A DNA stretch of 64,000 bases, from assembly GCF_000439455.1 (NCBI RefSeq), contig NC_021833.1, forward strand, positions 620,001-684,000, given 5' to 3'. The translations under genes were made by a program, and so were the position numbers. The notes under the pieces were generated by a model, which did not search any database, had not been told where the DNA came from, and saw only the letters and a list, made by a program, of their open reading frames with translations. Source of the DNA: Spiroplasma diminutum CUAS-1. GTDB lineage: Bacteria > Bacillota_I > Bacilli_A > Mycoplasmatales > Mycoplasmataceae. Shown here one piece after another: positions 12,304 through 26,497 of the stretch; position 1 is the stretch's first letter, and each line of letters starts with the position of its first letter.

Positions 12304-12549
12304 TTAAATACTTGTGTAATTTTCAAGTAAACACTCTTCACAAAGATTTCTAATTCTATTTAGTTGAGTTATCAACATATATTTAGAACTTTTTTGACAT
12401 TTATCACATTTAATTTTATTGTTGCCTATTTCATTTGCTCCAATTTCATTAATTGCACAACTTTTACAAATATAAGTAATAGTATTTATCTGATTTACTT
12501 TTTTTAATTCTGCAGGTTTTTTACATTCTAAACATATATTTTTTATCAT
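12304..12549 (-). CDS. small CxxC zinc-ribbon protein
   Basis: An 81-residue protein with four CxxC pairs (CLEC, CKSC, CDKC, CEEC), enough for two zinc sites. The two halves look like a duplicated ribbon. There is no membrane segment. It precedes the RpiR gene by 18 nt and is likely cotranscribed. A nucleic-acid or protein-binding role is guessed from the fold; the family is not recognised. Confidence 0.65.
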   Translation of the reverse strand: MIKNICLECKKPAELKKVNQINTITYICKSCAINEIGANEIGNNKIKCDKCQKSSKYMLITQLNRIRNLCEECLLENYTSI

Positions 12550-12614
12550 TTTTTTATCTCATTTCTATCATTATTATTATATTAAAAAATAATAAAAAAA
12601 TACTACATAAAAAT

Positions 12615-12893
12615 TTGATTTTTCCATTTTTTTTTGATATATTAAATATTGTCCTTTTGGACGCGCTATGGCAATTAAAAAATGAACACAAACACATCAC
12701 TGGTTTGTAATCCTTCATTCTTTAATTCAATATAACATCCTTTCTTTCGATTAGGTCACTAGTTGTTTGCCATAGTTTAAAAGTGACCTTTCATTACTCA
12801 TTCATATCTTTTTAATTATTAGCAAATCAATTATATATGCGTAAGCATAATTAATAATATATAAAAAAGCACTTCCCTAAAGTGCTTTTTTTG
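12615..12893 (+). ncRNA. candidate structured RNA with own promoter and terminator
   Basis: A 358-bp gap without a convincing gene. A good promoter (TTGATT at 12615, 17-bp spacer, TATATT at 12638) points into it and a strong terminator closes it at 12892. Between lie hairpin GTCC-TTTT-GGAC and an 8-bp stem AGGTCACT/AGTGACCT (12753-12789). The loop of that stem holds TTGCCATAG, complementary to CTATGGCAA at 12666 (possible pseudoknot or switch). A hairpin ATGC-GTAA-GCAT has a GNRA loop. A 28-codon ORF (12668-12754) exists but has no Shine-Dalgarno. It does not match tmRNA, SRP RNA or RNase P motifs that I know. Confidence 0.4.
12863..12892. terminator. strong bidirectional terminator
   Basis: The stem AAAAAAGCACTT/AAGTGCTTTTTT with a 5-base loop has T-runs on both strands. 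It ends the 12909-13532 gene on the minus strand and any plus-strand transcript of the preceding gap. Confidence 0.85.
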
Positions 12894-12908
12894 CGTTTAA
12901 ATGAACTT

Positions 12909-13532
12909 TTAATATTTTTTTCTTTTTCTATATAATGGTGCATTCATTCAAGTATGAACAAATATAAATAATGCTGGCATAAAAGACTGGCCTACTCAGT
13001 AAATTGGTTCTTGCATATTTGAAATATTTGCAAATAATATATATTTTGTTGGTTCATTAGTATCTTTAATTAAAAATTCAACATCAGACATTATAATAAT
13101 TCAAGTTATTGAAATAATAATGAAACTTAAAATTAAAATTTTTGATCCTATATCAATGGTTTTAGCTTTCTTAAATCCTCTTCATATAAATAAGTTTATA
13201 AAGCTTAGACAAATCACAAAACATTGAATTATAAGCATTGTAATTATTAAAGAATCTAAAGCTATTAAACTTTTAATAAATCGATTTTGATTGTTAATAT
13301 ATTCAAAAAATAAATTAACATGTCCAAAAGCAATTTGAATTATACTATTTGCATTGATTTCTGGGGCAATAAAAGTGGATTTATCAAAATTTAACCCTTT
13401 AAAGATTATTGTAATATTGTTATCAGTATCTTGATATTCTATTCCAATTACACAAAAGTATAGAAAAAAATATGATAATACTAATAGATTAATTATAAAT
13501 AAAGCATATTTTGCTGGTAATCTAAACTCCAT
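12909..13532 (-). CDS. hypothetical 207-aa membrane protein, about four TM segments
   Basis: Hydrophobic segments lie at about residues 10-30, 90-115, 130-150 and 175-195, with a soluble loop between the first two. The protein ends in a basic tail (YRKRKKY). No family is recognised. It starts at ATG 13532 and is followed by a terminator 17 nt after the stop. It sits directly downstream of the Ig-repeat surface protein but a terminator separates them. Confidence 0.65.
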
Positions 13533-13576
13533 GTTTTTACCTCTATATTCTTATATTATTTTACTAAAAAACAATA

Positions 13577-13599
13577 AAAAAACCAATCATAATTGGTTT
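13577..13599 (-). terminator. terminator of Ig-repeat gene
   Basis: A 7-bp stem (AACCAAT with ATTGGTT) and 4-base loop, followed on the minus strand by seven Ts. It is 27 nt beyond the stop. Confidence 0.75.
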
Positions 13600-13625
13600 A
13601 ATCATATTAAAACTAAGAAATTTCA

Positions 13626-16793
<3,168 letters not shown>

Positions 16794-16926
16794 TTAATTA
16801 GCCCCCACAACTTATTTAATATTTATATTATAACATATTTTTTAAACCTAATTAATTATATAGTATAAACAAAATAAAAGTAAAATACTAGTTTTTTTAA
16901 AAATATTTTTATTAATTAAAAGAAAA

Positions 16927-16968
16927 AAAGTTAAGAATTAATATAAAGTTATTTTCTAACTTTTTTTA
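16927..16968 (-). terminator. terminator overlapping the 3' end of the 180-aa gene
   Basis: On the minus strand AAAAAGTTA pairs with TAACTTTTT, followed by a T-run, spanning the stop codon of the 16949-17491 gene. The following 130 bp to the Ig-repeat start hold only AT-rich promoter-like sequence. Confidence 0.6.
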
Positions 16969-17491
16969 TTTTTTTATTAATTAATTTTATTTGTTTATCA
17001 TTTTCAACCAAATAGTTTTTTTCTTCTAAAAAATTATTAACTTTTTTATTTAATTCATCAAATTCTAAAAACTTTTTTTCTTCTTCTTTTATTTTCAATT
17101 CTTCAATAGTTTTTTTAAATTCAATTTTTTCATCAATTATTTCTTTATCAGTAATTTGAGAAGAAATATTTTTTTTATTTTCTTGATTATTTATTTGTTG
17201 ATTTTCTTCAAAGTAACTCTTTTTTGTTTCTACATATTTTAACTTATCTTTAAATCGATCTTGATTTACAATTATTCCCTGAGCGTTAACAATACCTAAA
17301 AATTCCTGATTATTTTCTTCTCTTTGAGCATTAATAAATTCAACACTATCTGTATTTCTTACAATAACTATTCCACTAATTGATTGAATGTAATAAGTTG
17401 CATCAATTAATCTTGAAAATTGAGCTATCAATTTATTAGTTATACTTTCATAGATACAATAAAATTTATCAATAAGTTCAATATGGTACAT
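16949..17491 (-). CDS. 180-aa protein sharing N-terminal domain with Ig-repeat protein
   Basis: The first 45 residues (FYCIYESITNKLIAQFSRL then IDATYYIQSISGI) align with the N-terminus of the adjacent 1,055-aa protein (AKFARLIDATSYIQTAQGI). The rest is a Glu/Lys-rich coiled coil ending KKIKKVRK. No signal peptide or membrane helix is seen, so it is probably cytosolic. The start ATG 17491 has GGAGG 6 nt upstream; longer frames lack a binding site. Function is unknown. The shared domain suggests interaction with, or duplication from, its neighbour. Confidence 0.7.
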   Translation of the reverse strand: MYHIELIDKFYCIYESITNKLIAQFSRLIDATYYIQSISGIVIVRNTDSVEFINAQREENNQEFLGIVNAQGIIVNQDRFKDKLKYVETKKSYFEENQQINNQENKKNISSQITDKEIIDEKIEFKKTIEELKIKEEEKKFLEFDELNKKVNNFLEEKNYLVENDKQIKLINKKIKKVRK

Positions 17492-17556
17492 TGCAAACCT
17501 CCGTTGATTTTCTTTTATTATATCATAGTTGAAATTAGCACTTTTATTAGACAAAT

Positions 17557-17582
17557 AAAAAAGGAATAACTTAATTCCTTTT
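17557..17582 (-). terminator. terminator of lipoprotein gene
   Basis: The stem AAAAAGGAAT/ATTCCTTTTT lies immediately after the 17583 stop. The minus-strand T-run fits the lipoprotein transcript. Confidence 0.85.
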
Positions 17583-19850
17583 TTATAAGTTTGGATTATA
17601 GTCTTGATTATTGGGATTTTTTGCAACATATTGATTTCAATAATATTCTAATAATCCCTGATATTGATTAGGGATTTTAATTAAAAATTGATGTTCTTGA
17701 GAATCCCTACCAGATTGATTTCATCATTGATTCATATTATCTAAACTTATATCAAAACGTTTTCCAAAAATATTTGTTCTACCAATAAACATTGTTAAAC
17801 TTATTGCTTCTCCTCTTCAAAGTCAATTTATTCCATTTTCATAAATTCCACTTCTTGCATTTCCTTTATTAGTTCTTGAAAAATCATTTACGATAAATGG
17901 AATTTGTTCATTATTAATTAATTCTCCAAAAGCAATATCATCATCAGCATTTTTTGGATCTAAACTATTTGGATTTTTAGAATAATCCAATGAAATTTGT
18001 TGATTGTGAATTTCTAAAATTCCATTTTCATCTATAGAGAAGATATCTTTTAACATTTTAGTTGCAGAATTATTTATTAAAGCCATCAAGTGATAAATTC
18101 TTCATGAATCATCACTTAAATTTTCAGAATTATTGTTTTTATCTAAACTTACTGCTTTTTCTAATGCAATTCTCATTTTATTATTAACATCATCTAATGT
18201 AGGATTTTGAATTGAGTCATCAAATTCAAATATATCAATTGCTCTTCCTACTTTTTCAAAATATTGTAAAAGCAGTAACGGTTTTTCAGTATTATACGTA
18301 TTTAAAAATCTATTTGATCAAAATATGTTTCTAAAGCCTTTATCAGATATATATTCATTCTTAGGTCGTAAATCATCTGGTGAATATCATTGATTTTCTT
18401 TTCCAGTAATTGGTGTAACTTTTGATCAATAATATACCTTAAATTTATAAGATGAATCATATCCAAAATTTGTATATGCACTTTCACTTGATAAAATTTC
18501 ATTATTATCTGGTGTTGAAGTTGCAGCTTTATATAAAGTCGCTGATATATCACCTACATAAAATTTAAATTGACCTGAATTTGGATCATTTAAATTTCTT
18601 GAATTAATTATTATTTGTTTAAAATGTAATTTAAATTGATCTTTTTGGTCTGGATTAATAAAATTATATTTATTTTTTATTACATCTTCTAAAATGGAAT
18701 TTATAGCTTCAATTTCAACTTTAGTTTCTTGTGTTATTCAATCATTCTTTGATAAATTTTCTAGAGAAATTTGAAGCTTTGAAACCATCGCTGGTAATAA
18801 AGTCGCTGCTTCTTCTTTTTCATCTTGGTCAAATAATGGACCACCATTTTCGTTTTCTAAATTTTCTCTATCTATTGCATTTGAAATTAATACTAAATAT
18901 ATTTGATTTTTTATAATATCATCAATTTGGCTATAATTTAGTCCTTCACCAATATAAATTGGATTATCTAGTAAATATTCATTTAATTGATATTCAATTT
19001 CTTGCTTTGAATTTTGCAGAATTAAATTTCCAAAGTCTAAATTTATTATTTTATTATTTACAAAATCAGCTACACTAGGTGAATAATTAAAAAATCCAAC
19101 AGGTATACTTCCTGGAGTTTCGTTTAATATTTCACTTAAATCCAGAAGTCTACTTGAATTTGCAAAACCTTGATAAATAACTCCTAACTCTTGATTATTT
19201 GGATTTATAAAACCACTTTGAACATTAGGATCTGTTCCATAAATTCCTTCATAGTTTGAAGATTCTTTTTCAACAAATCCAGCTGAATCAGAAACAAGCA
19301 TTCTATTTATATTTATTCTTGCGTATTTAAGTGGATTAACACCATTTCAACCCATTTTATCTTCATCTAAAAAAGTAACTGAAAGTGATCATTGATTATT
19401 TTTATCTGTCATTCATCCACTTACATTATTAAAAATTGATGTTGATCCATCTTTTAACATATCTTTTATTGCTCATTGAGATTGTCATGTTAATTTATTT
19501 GCAATTCATCCATATCCAGAAACTTTTGAAGAAATTTCATTTAAAAATTGATTAGCCATTATGTATATTCCAATACTTTTTTTAATAATTGCACCTTCTG
19601 GATGATTTGCAACAATTTCATTTAAACCTAAAGACTCAAAAATTTTATCAATATCTTCACTATTTATTAATTGATTAATTTTAACTCCATTTTTTGTTAA
19701 ATCTTCTGTTTTTAAATTATAAATTGAATTAATTTTTTGTTGATCACTGTATTTTAAAGACATGTCAAGACCACCATTACATGCTACAACAGTAGATGAT
19801 GTAAAAGCAGTTAAACTTATTGCACCTAAAAATGAACATATTTTTTTCAC
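17583..19850 (-). CDS. 755-aa lipoprotein, mollicute type
   Basis: One frame after joining at many TGA codons. The signal peptide MKKICSFLGAISLTAFTSST is followed by the lipobox VVAC with lipid-modified Cys24, a substrate for the LspA encoded at 60582. The mature part is large, Asn/Asp/Trp-rich and has no transmembrane helix, so it is displayed outside the membrane. It resembles the large lipoproteins of unknown function in spiroplasmas. It starts 42 nt after the 242-aa membrane protein, which may be its partner. Confidence 0.8.
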
Positions 19851-19892
19851 TTCTTAACATCCCTTTCAAATTTATTTTATTATACTATCAAA

Positions 19893-20621
19893 TTACTCTT
19901 TTTTTCTTTTATTAGATTTGGTTTCTCTTTTTTCCAATTGAGCAGCTCGTTTTTTTTCTCTTAATAATTCTCTTCATTCTCTATATCTATCAATTTGTTT
20001 TTGGATTCGTCTTCCAATATAACATAATAGCATTCAAATGGTTCAAAATATTATTATTAAAGCAAATACACACCCAACTGCATAATAAAGAATAGCACTT
20101 ATTCCTGCAACTCTTTCCATAAAATTATTACTAAAAATTCCACCAACAGCTCAAAAAGCTTGAGTTGGAAGAAGTCCTCCTCCACCAAAATAAGTTAAAA
20201 TACCTGGAATTAAAGTAAAAACTACTGCCAATCCTGAAAAATGAATAAATTTAGTTCAATATAAATATTTTTCTTTTGGTACATCAATATATTTATCACT
20301 TAATTTTTCTTGTATATATCAATTTGCAAAAGTAAAATATAATACTGGAATAATAGGAATAATAGGAATATATCCTATTATTGTAGCTGCAAATATAAAA
20401 CCTTGTGCTGAGTTTGGCTCTGCTCTTGATTCTCCTAATAACGAGTGCAAACCTCTAAATCAGTAATAAAATCCACCATGGATATTTGGAACTGTATAAG
20501 AAAAAGTTAACATCAAAAATTGGAAAATCAATAAAGATATAATTATAAAAACCATTCAAAAAATTTTATATAATCTTCTATATGGTTTTAATTTTATTAA
20601 AAACTTGTTAAATTTCTTCAT
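19893..20621 (-). CDS. 242-aa membrane protein, four TM segments
   Basis: Hydrophobic helices lie at about residues 20-42, 75-97, 128-150 and 180-205, followed by a strongly basic, charged tail (RREKKRAAQLEKRETKSNKR region). The start ATG 20621 has GGAG at suitable distance. It is the first gene of a two-gene unit with the 755-aa lipoprotein and is divergent from ispH across a 120-bp promoter region. The family is not recognised. Confidence 0.7.
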
Positions 20622-20741
20622 ATTATTGCTCCATAGTATTATTTTAAAGGAAAATACTACTTATAAATTACTAAAAAATAAAAAAATACTTTATAAATAT
20701 AAGTTAAATTCAATAGTAAAATTATTAAAGTGAGGTGTTAT

Positions 20742-21626
20742 ATGAATGTAATTAAAGTAACTCCAAGAGGTTTTTGTCTTGGAGTTGTAATTTCAATAAA
20801 AATGGCAAAAGATACAGTTAAAATGTATCCAGATAAAAAAATATATATGATTGGCCTTTTAGTACACAATAAAATAATAGTTGAAGAACTTGAGCAATTA
20901 GGTATTATTGCTATTGATGATTGAAAAAAATCTCGCTTAGATATTATTAAAACAATTCCAAAAGGAAGCGTAGTTATTTTTTCAGCCCATGGAACTGATT
21001 TAAAAGTAGTTGAATTAGCAAAACAATTAGGTTTAATTGTTGTTGATACAAAATGTGAATGAGTTTTAGAAACTGAAAATATAATGAAAAAGTACTTAAA
21101 CCTTGGATTTGATATTATTTTTATTGGAAAACATTTTCATCCAGAAACAATTGCTTTAACTAGTTTAGATGAAAAAAGAACTCATTTAGTTACTAATATT
21201 GAAGAAGTTGAAAATTTAGATATTAAGAATAAAGATATTTTTATAACAAATCAAACAACCCTTTCAATTCTTGATACAGATATTATTTACAAAAAAATAA
21301 AGGAAAAATATGAAAATGCCATATTTAAAAATGATATATGTGAAGCCACACTTGTTCGTCAACAAGCAGTATTAGATTTAGATCCAGAAAAAGTTGATTT
21401 ACTTTATGTAGTTGGTGATGAAAGAAGTAATAATACTCTAAAATTAGTAGAACTTTCAACAAATAAAGGAATTAAAACAATTAGAATAAATAGAAAAGAA
21501 GAAATCGATTTAAATGATTTAAAAGGAATTCAAAATGTTGCTGTAACAGCTGGGGCTTCTACTTCAAGTATTATTCAAAATCAAACTATTAAATATTTAG
21601 AGGAATTAAAAAATGAAACTATTTAG
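20742..21626 (+). CDS. ispH: 4-hydroxy-3-methylbut-2-enyl diphosphate reductase
   Basis: A 294-residue IspH/LytB, the last step of the MEP isoprenoid pathway, reducing HMBPP to IPP and DMAPP with a [4Fe-4S] cluster. The three cluster cysteines are present: Cys12 (RGFCLG), Cys105 (DTKCEWV, usually TCPLV) and Cys200 (NDICEATLVRQ). The TAGASTSS motif is near the C-terminus. The start ATG 20742 is preceded by GAGGTG. With dxr at 43225 it shows that the MEP pathway operates; uppS would use the product. Confidence 0.93.
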
Positions 21627-21636
21627 TTTCATTTTT
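21611..21636 (+). terminator. terminator of ispH
   Basis: The stem AAATGAAACT/AGTTTCATTT overlaps the last codons and stop of ispH and is followed by a T-run. Confidence 0.8.
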
Positions 21637-21653
21637 TAATTTATTTATTTAAA

Positions 21654-22448
21654 TTAGAGAATAATAAATGTATTTTTAATATCAAATGCACTTATCTTAA
21701 CTTCATCTCCAAAAGTTTTCAATAATTTATTTTCTAAATCATCTATAAAATGATTTTCCATATAGTGTCCTAATGTTAACATATCCATTCCATTTTGATC
21801 TGCATAAAGTCACTCACTTCATTTTGCTTCTCCAGTTACAAAGAAATTATTTTGTAGTTGGAGATGAATCATAGTTGATGCTCCACTACCAGGAGTTAAA
21901 TAAATTTTATCAATTTCTTTTTCTAAATTAGAATTTCTAGTTAGTAATGATTGTTGTTTTCCAAAAATAAATTTCATTTTATCAATTGCTTCTTTTAAGC
22001 TAACTGATCTTAATAATTTAATTTTGTATCCTTCATTAAATTCACCTACTTTATCAACACTCTTAACATTTAATTGTGTTTCTAAAAGATCAATTATATT
22101 TTGTTTTTCACTATTATCATAATTTGTATGAATAGAAAATATTTGAATTTCATTTTCAATGCATAAATCATATATTTCTTTTTTTGCCAGATTTTTCATT
22201 TCAATTTCAAAATCTAAAAACAAAAATGGATGTCTACTTATAATAAAATTTGATTTATTTTCAATAGCAAATTGTATAACTTCCTTTGTTACGTCAAGAC
22301 AAATAACTATATTTTCAATTTCATCTTGACTTTCTAAATTATAAACTTCTTCTAATTGTAATCCTACTTTATCTCATTCTGCTGCACTCTTTTGTGGAAA
22401 TACATCATTTAGATAGTTGATTAAAACATTAGCTTTTATTTTATTCAT
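21654..22448 (-). CDS. Nif3-like dinuclear metal-centre protein (YqfO family)
   Basis: A 264-residue Nif3/YbgI family protein. Features are WDKVGLQLE near the N-terminus, SRHPFLFL in place of the usual metal-binding SHHP, SIHTNYDN (canonical HTN-D) and the C-terminal TGEAKWSEWLYADQNGMDML with GHYMENH. The biochemical role is uncertain in all organisms. In Firmicutes this gene follows trmK and rpoD (yqfN-yqfO), exactly as here. Its start overlaps trmK by 8 nt. Confidence 0.85.
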
Positions 22449-23136
22449 TAATTAAAGTTCTCCTCTTTAAAAGTTTACTTATTTCATTTTTTCTTTTTAA
22501 AGTTTCTTTATATTTTTTATCCTTTTTAGGAATTTGTTGTAATAGTTTAAAAAGTTTTTCTTCTTCTTCTAATCACTTTTGTAAGAATAGTTTATTCTTT
22601 TCATCACGAACTAGTAATGGACCAAATAAAATATCTTTTTTACTTTTTATTTTTGTTCCTGCAAATTTATTTATTTTAATAATTTCATAAATAATTTTGT
22701 TATCTTCAACAATAATTTCTTTTTCAACAAAATATTTTTTTTCCTTAGTTCATTTTCTTATTGGCTCTAAATAAGTATTTGAAGCAATAATGTATGAATA
22801 AATATTTTCATTATCCTTTTTTAAAATATCTAAAATAGAAGTTGATCCCATTCCAGCTATAATACAAGAATCCAATTTTATATTATTTGGTATAGTTCAC
22901 TCAATACCATCTGCAAGTATTGTTTCAACCTTATCTGCAACACCAAATGATGCAAGATTATTTTTTGCTACAGTTAAAGGTTTTAGTGCAACATCTGTTG
23001 CATAAATCTTTTTTGCTTTTCCATCTTTAGCTAAATAAATTGGCAAATATGCATGATCAGTTCCAATATCTGCAACTACTTCACCTTCTGTTATTAAGCT
23101 TGCTAATGAAAAAAGACGTGGAGTTAAAAAACTCAA
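22441..23136 (-). CDS. trmK: tRNA (adenine(22)-N1)-methyltransferase
   Basis: A 231-residue TrmK/YqfN enzyme that adds m1A22 to bacterial tRNAs. The SAM motif VADIGTDHAYLP is at residues 19-30 and the catalytic-region motif CIIAGMGSTSI near residue 90. The C-terminal half is a coiled coil. The start is a TTG at 23136 with AAAGGT upstream, overlapping the end of rpoD; no ATG fits. Part of the rpoD-trmK-nif3 operon. Confidence 0.88.
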
Positions 23137-23137
23137 A

Positions 23138-24529
23138 TTAACCTTTAAAGAAATCTCTTAAAGCTTTTGCTTTTGGATTTGATGCAGATGGTTTGAATTT
23201 TCTAATTGTTTTAGCTTCAATTTGTCTAATTCTTTCTCTTGTAACTTTTAATTCTTTTCCAACCTCTTCTAAAGTTTTTGGTGAATCATATTTTGAAAGA
23301 TGTGAATGAATTATTGCACTTTTATATTTTTGAATTCTTTCAATTGATGTATCATAGTGAATATCTAAATCAGCAATTTCTTGTTTTAATTCTTCATAAC
23401 TATCATCATCACATTCTTCTGCAAGTCTTACTAAAGTTCTTAATTTTGTTGGTAAAATACCAAATCTCATTCTAACAACTTTTTCTTCTCTTGGAGCAAG
23501 AATATCACAGAAGACTTCATCAATTACTTCTCTTAATGCTTCTTTTTCTGCATATTCATCTGGTGATGATATATCTTTATCTTCAACAAAATCACCAAAG
23601 TGTGTATCATCTTCATCTCCAAATGGTTTTTCTAAACTAACTGGCTCGATTGATAATTTCTTAATTTCAATAACTTTTTGAGGAGTAATTCCTTTTCCAA
23701 AAGTTGCTGCAATTTCTTTTGAAGTAGGTTCTCTTCCTAACTCTTGAGTTAATTGTCTTTCAATTCTTGTTAATTTATTAATTGTTTCAACCATGTGAAC
23801 TGGAATACGAATTGTTCTAGCTTGGTCCGCAATAGCTCTTGTTATTGCTTGACGAATTCATCATGTTGCATAAGTTGAGAATTTAAATCCTTTTTTATAA
23901 TCAAACTTATCAACAGCTTTCATTAAACCAATGTTTCCTTCTTCAATAAGATCTGCAAAGTCAAGTCCTCTATTTAAATGTTTTCTTGCAACTGAAATTA
24001 CAAGTTTTAAGTTAGAAGTAATTAATTTATCTCTTCCTTCTTTTGCAATTTCAGGATCACTGTCTTCCAACATTTTTGCATATTCTACTTCTTCATCTTT
24101 TGTTAGAATTTTTGATGACCCAATTTGATTAAAGTATGATTTAATAATATCTTGAATTTTTGTTTCATTACTAATTCCACCAACTCTGTATTTAATTGGT
24201 GCATTATTTTCATTAGCCTTTTTTAAATCCTTTCTTTCTTTATCTCTTTTTGCAAATTCACCTTCAAGTTCATCTGCATCTTCATCGTCAAGTTCTTCGT
24301 CTTCTTCTTCATCTTCTTCTTCAATTAGTTCATCTGTAAATACAACTTCTCTTTTAGCAAGTTCATCAAATAATAAACTAATTTCATCTTCATCTAAATC
24401 TTGAAATTTTTTAAATATAACTTCTTGAATTTCTTCTTGAGCTATTTCGTTATCATTTTTATCTAAGTAATTTCAAAGGTAATCTTTGAACTCTTCCATT
24501 GTTTCAAATTTTTTTAAATTTAATGCCAT
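23138..24529 (-). CDS. rpoD: RNA polymerase sigma factor RpoD with insertion in region 4
   Basis: A 463-residue primary sigma factor. An acidic N-terminal segment (residues about 60-85) precedes region 2, which carries [25 protein letters not shown] and FSTYATWWIRQAI. Region 3 holds [13 protein letters not shown]. Region 4 begins RMRFGI (to about 358) and ends [10 protein letters not shown] with [12 protein letters not shown] (from 418). Between these two parts, normally joined by under ten residues, are about 59 residues of mostly helical, charged sequence. The start ATG 24529 overlaps the dnaG stop (TAATG), so dnaG and rpoD are translationally coupled. Confidence 0.95.
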
Positions 24530-26481
24530 TATTGTTTTCTCCTCTTATCATAAATTTTATTTCTATCTTTTAATAATTCTTCAATTTGTTCTGCAAAATG
24601 ATTTTTTAATTCTTTATCATCTGTTGAGTTAATCTTTTTACTAAAGGACTCAATTTCATCTCTTATTCGATATAATTCAATTGCATCAAAACAGTCATCC
24701 AAACCTTTTTTAGAAAGTGCTTTTTGTAAAGAAGCAAAGTGTCTATTTTTTATTTCAAAAATATATTCACAATATTTTATATCTAATTGTTTTATATCGT
24801 TTGCAATTTGTTCTCAATTGTGACCAACATATTTATTTTCTTTATATTGATCAATTATAAAATTCAATGTTCTTTTTACACCAAGACTTTCAATGTTGTT
24901 AATTCTTTTTGATAACTCTTCTATCAAAGAATCATTGTCGAGAATATTTCAAACAATTGCAGCTTCAGCAAAATGTTTTGAATTTTTATTTGATACTTGT
25001 TGTATAATTTTTTTCTCAATTTTATTTTTTTGAATAGTTTCAAAAGCATTTTCTGGTAAATCAAATTGAGATCCATCTTCTTCAGAAAAACTATTCATCA
25101 TTCTATTTATATACTCTTGATTTGGATCAAAATCAGGAATGAAATTATTTTCTATAATTGTATTTTCACTTTTAATAATATTTGTCTTGATATCTTTTTT
25201 TGATTTTTCAAAAATATTCTTAATAGTTTGAATTTCTAATTTTGTAATTTCAGATAGATTCATTATTATAGAACCAATAATACCTTCATTACTTTCATAT
25301 TTAAGTATTGAAAATACTTTATCAATAAATTCACTAACCTTTATTGAATTTTTTATATCTAAATCTTTTGAAAAATATTTAGAAGCAAAGTTTGCTGGAT
25401 GAATTGTATTTTCAATCATTTGATTAATTAAATTTTTTTCTCCAGCTTTAACAAGCTCATCTGGGTCTTTTCCTGTTTCATTTTCAATTATTGTTACATC
25501 AATATTTTTTTCAAGTAAGAATTGAGAAATCTTTAATGCAGCATTTACCCCTGCTTTATCTCCATCTAGGAATAATTTGTATTTCTTAGCAACTCTTGAA
25601 AATAATTTAATATGATATTCACTCATATTAGTTCCCATGATTGCAACAGTGTTTTTAATATCTATTGATTCTAAACTTATTACATCCATAAAGCCTTCAA
25701 GAATAATTATTTCATTTTTTATTCTTGCTTCCTTTTTTGCACTGTCAAAGTTATAAGCTAACTGTGATTTTTTAAAAATAATATTTTCAATACTATTTTT
25801 ATATTTTGGACTTTCATTTGAATCAATTACTCTTCCAGAAAAACCAATTATATTTGATTCTTCATCAGTTATTGGAAATATTAATCTATTTTCAAAAGCA
25901 CAGTTATATTCAACTCCATTTTTATAAACTAATCCAGATTCAAAAATATTGTCTTTTGAAAATCCCAATTTAATCAAATAATCATAAAGTTTTGCTTTCT
26001 TTGGACAAAAACCTATTTTAAATTTTTCAATTTCTGATTCACTTATTTTTCTTTCAGCTAAATAATTTCTTGCTTTAATTGATAAAGAAGAAATTAATAA
26101 ACCATTAAAAAAGTTTGTAGCAACTTTATTTATTTCAAAAAGAATACTTTCTTTTGAATTATATTTTGGTTTATCTTCAAAATCTTTTAAACCATCTATT
26201 TTAATTTTTAAGTCATTTGCAATTAAAGACAATGCTTTAAAAAATGTAATATTATTAAACTCTTGTACAAAAGTAATAACATTTCCACCAGTTCCACAAA
26301 CAAAACATTTAAATATATTTTTGTCTGGTGAAATATTCATTGAGGGATCTGAATCATCATGAAAAGGACAAATAGAAACGTAGTTTCTTCCCTTCTTTTG
26401 AAGATCAATATACTTTCCAATCACTTCAACTATATTAGCTTTTTTTATAACAGAATCAATTTGTTGTTGTGAGATTGCCAA
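24529..26481 (-). CDS. dnaG: DNA primase
   Basis: A 650-residue primase that makes RNA primers for replication. The CHC2 zinc finger (CPFHDDSDPS to CFVCG) is near residues 38-65. The catalytic core has EGFMDVI and the TOPRIM motif FLDGDKAG. The C-terminal helicase-interacting region is helical. An ATG at 26487 is immediately abutted by AAGGAGGG, leaving no spacing. The in-frame TTG at 26481 has a 6-nt spacing and gives MAISQQQ, so I prefer it; the difference is two residues. The dnaG-rpoD order is conserved in Firmicutes. Confidence 0.93.
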
Positions 26482-26497
26482 TGTCATCCCTCCTTAC

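Noticed and set aside
12668-12754. 28-codon plus-strand ORF starting MAIKKW
   Set aside because: No Shine-Dalgarno, atypical codon use for this genome, and it overlaps the paired segments of a likely structured RNA.
12640-12893. tmRNA, SRP RNA or RNase P RNA
   Set aside because: None of the conserved core motifs I know for these RNAs is present.
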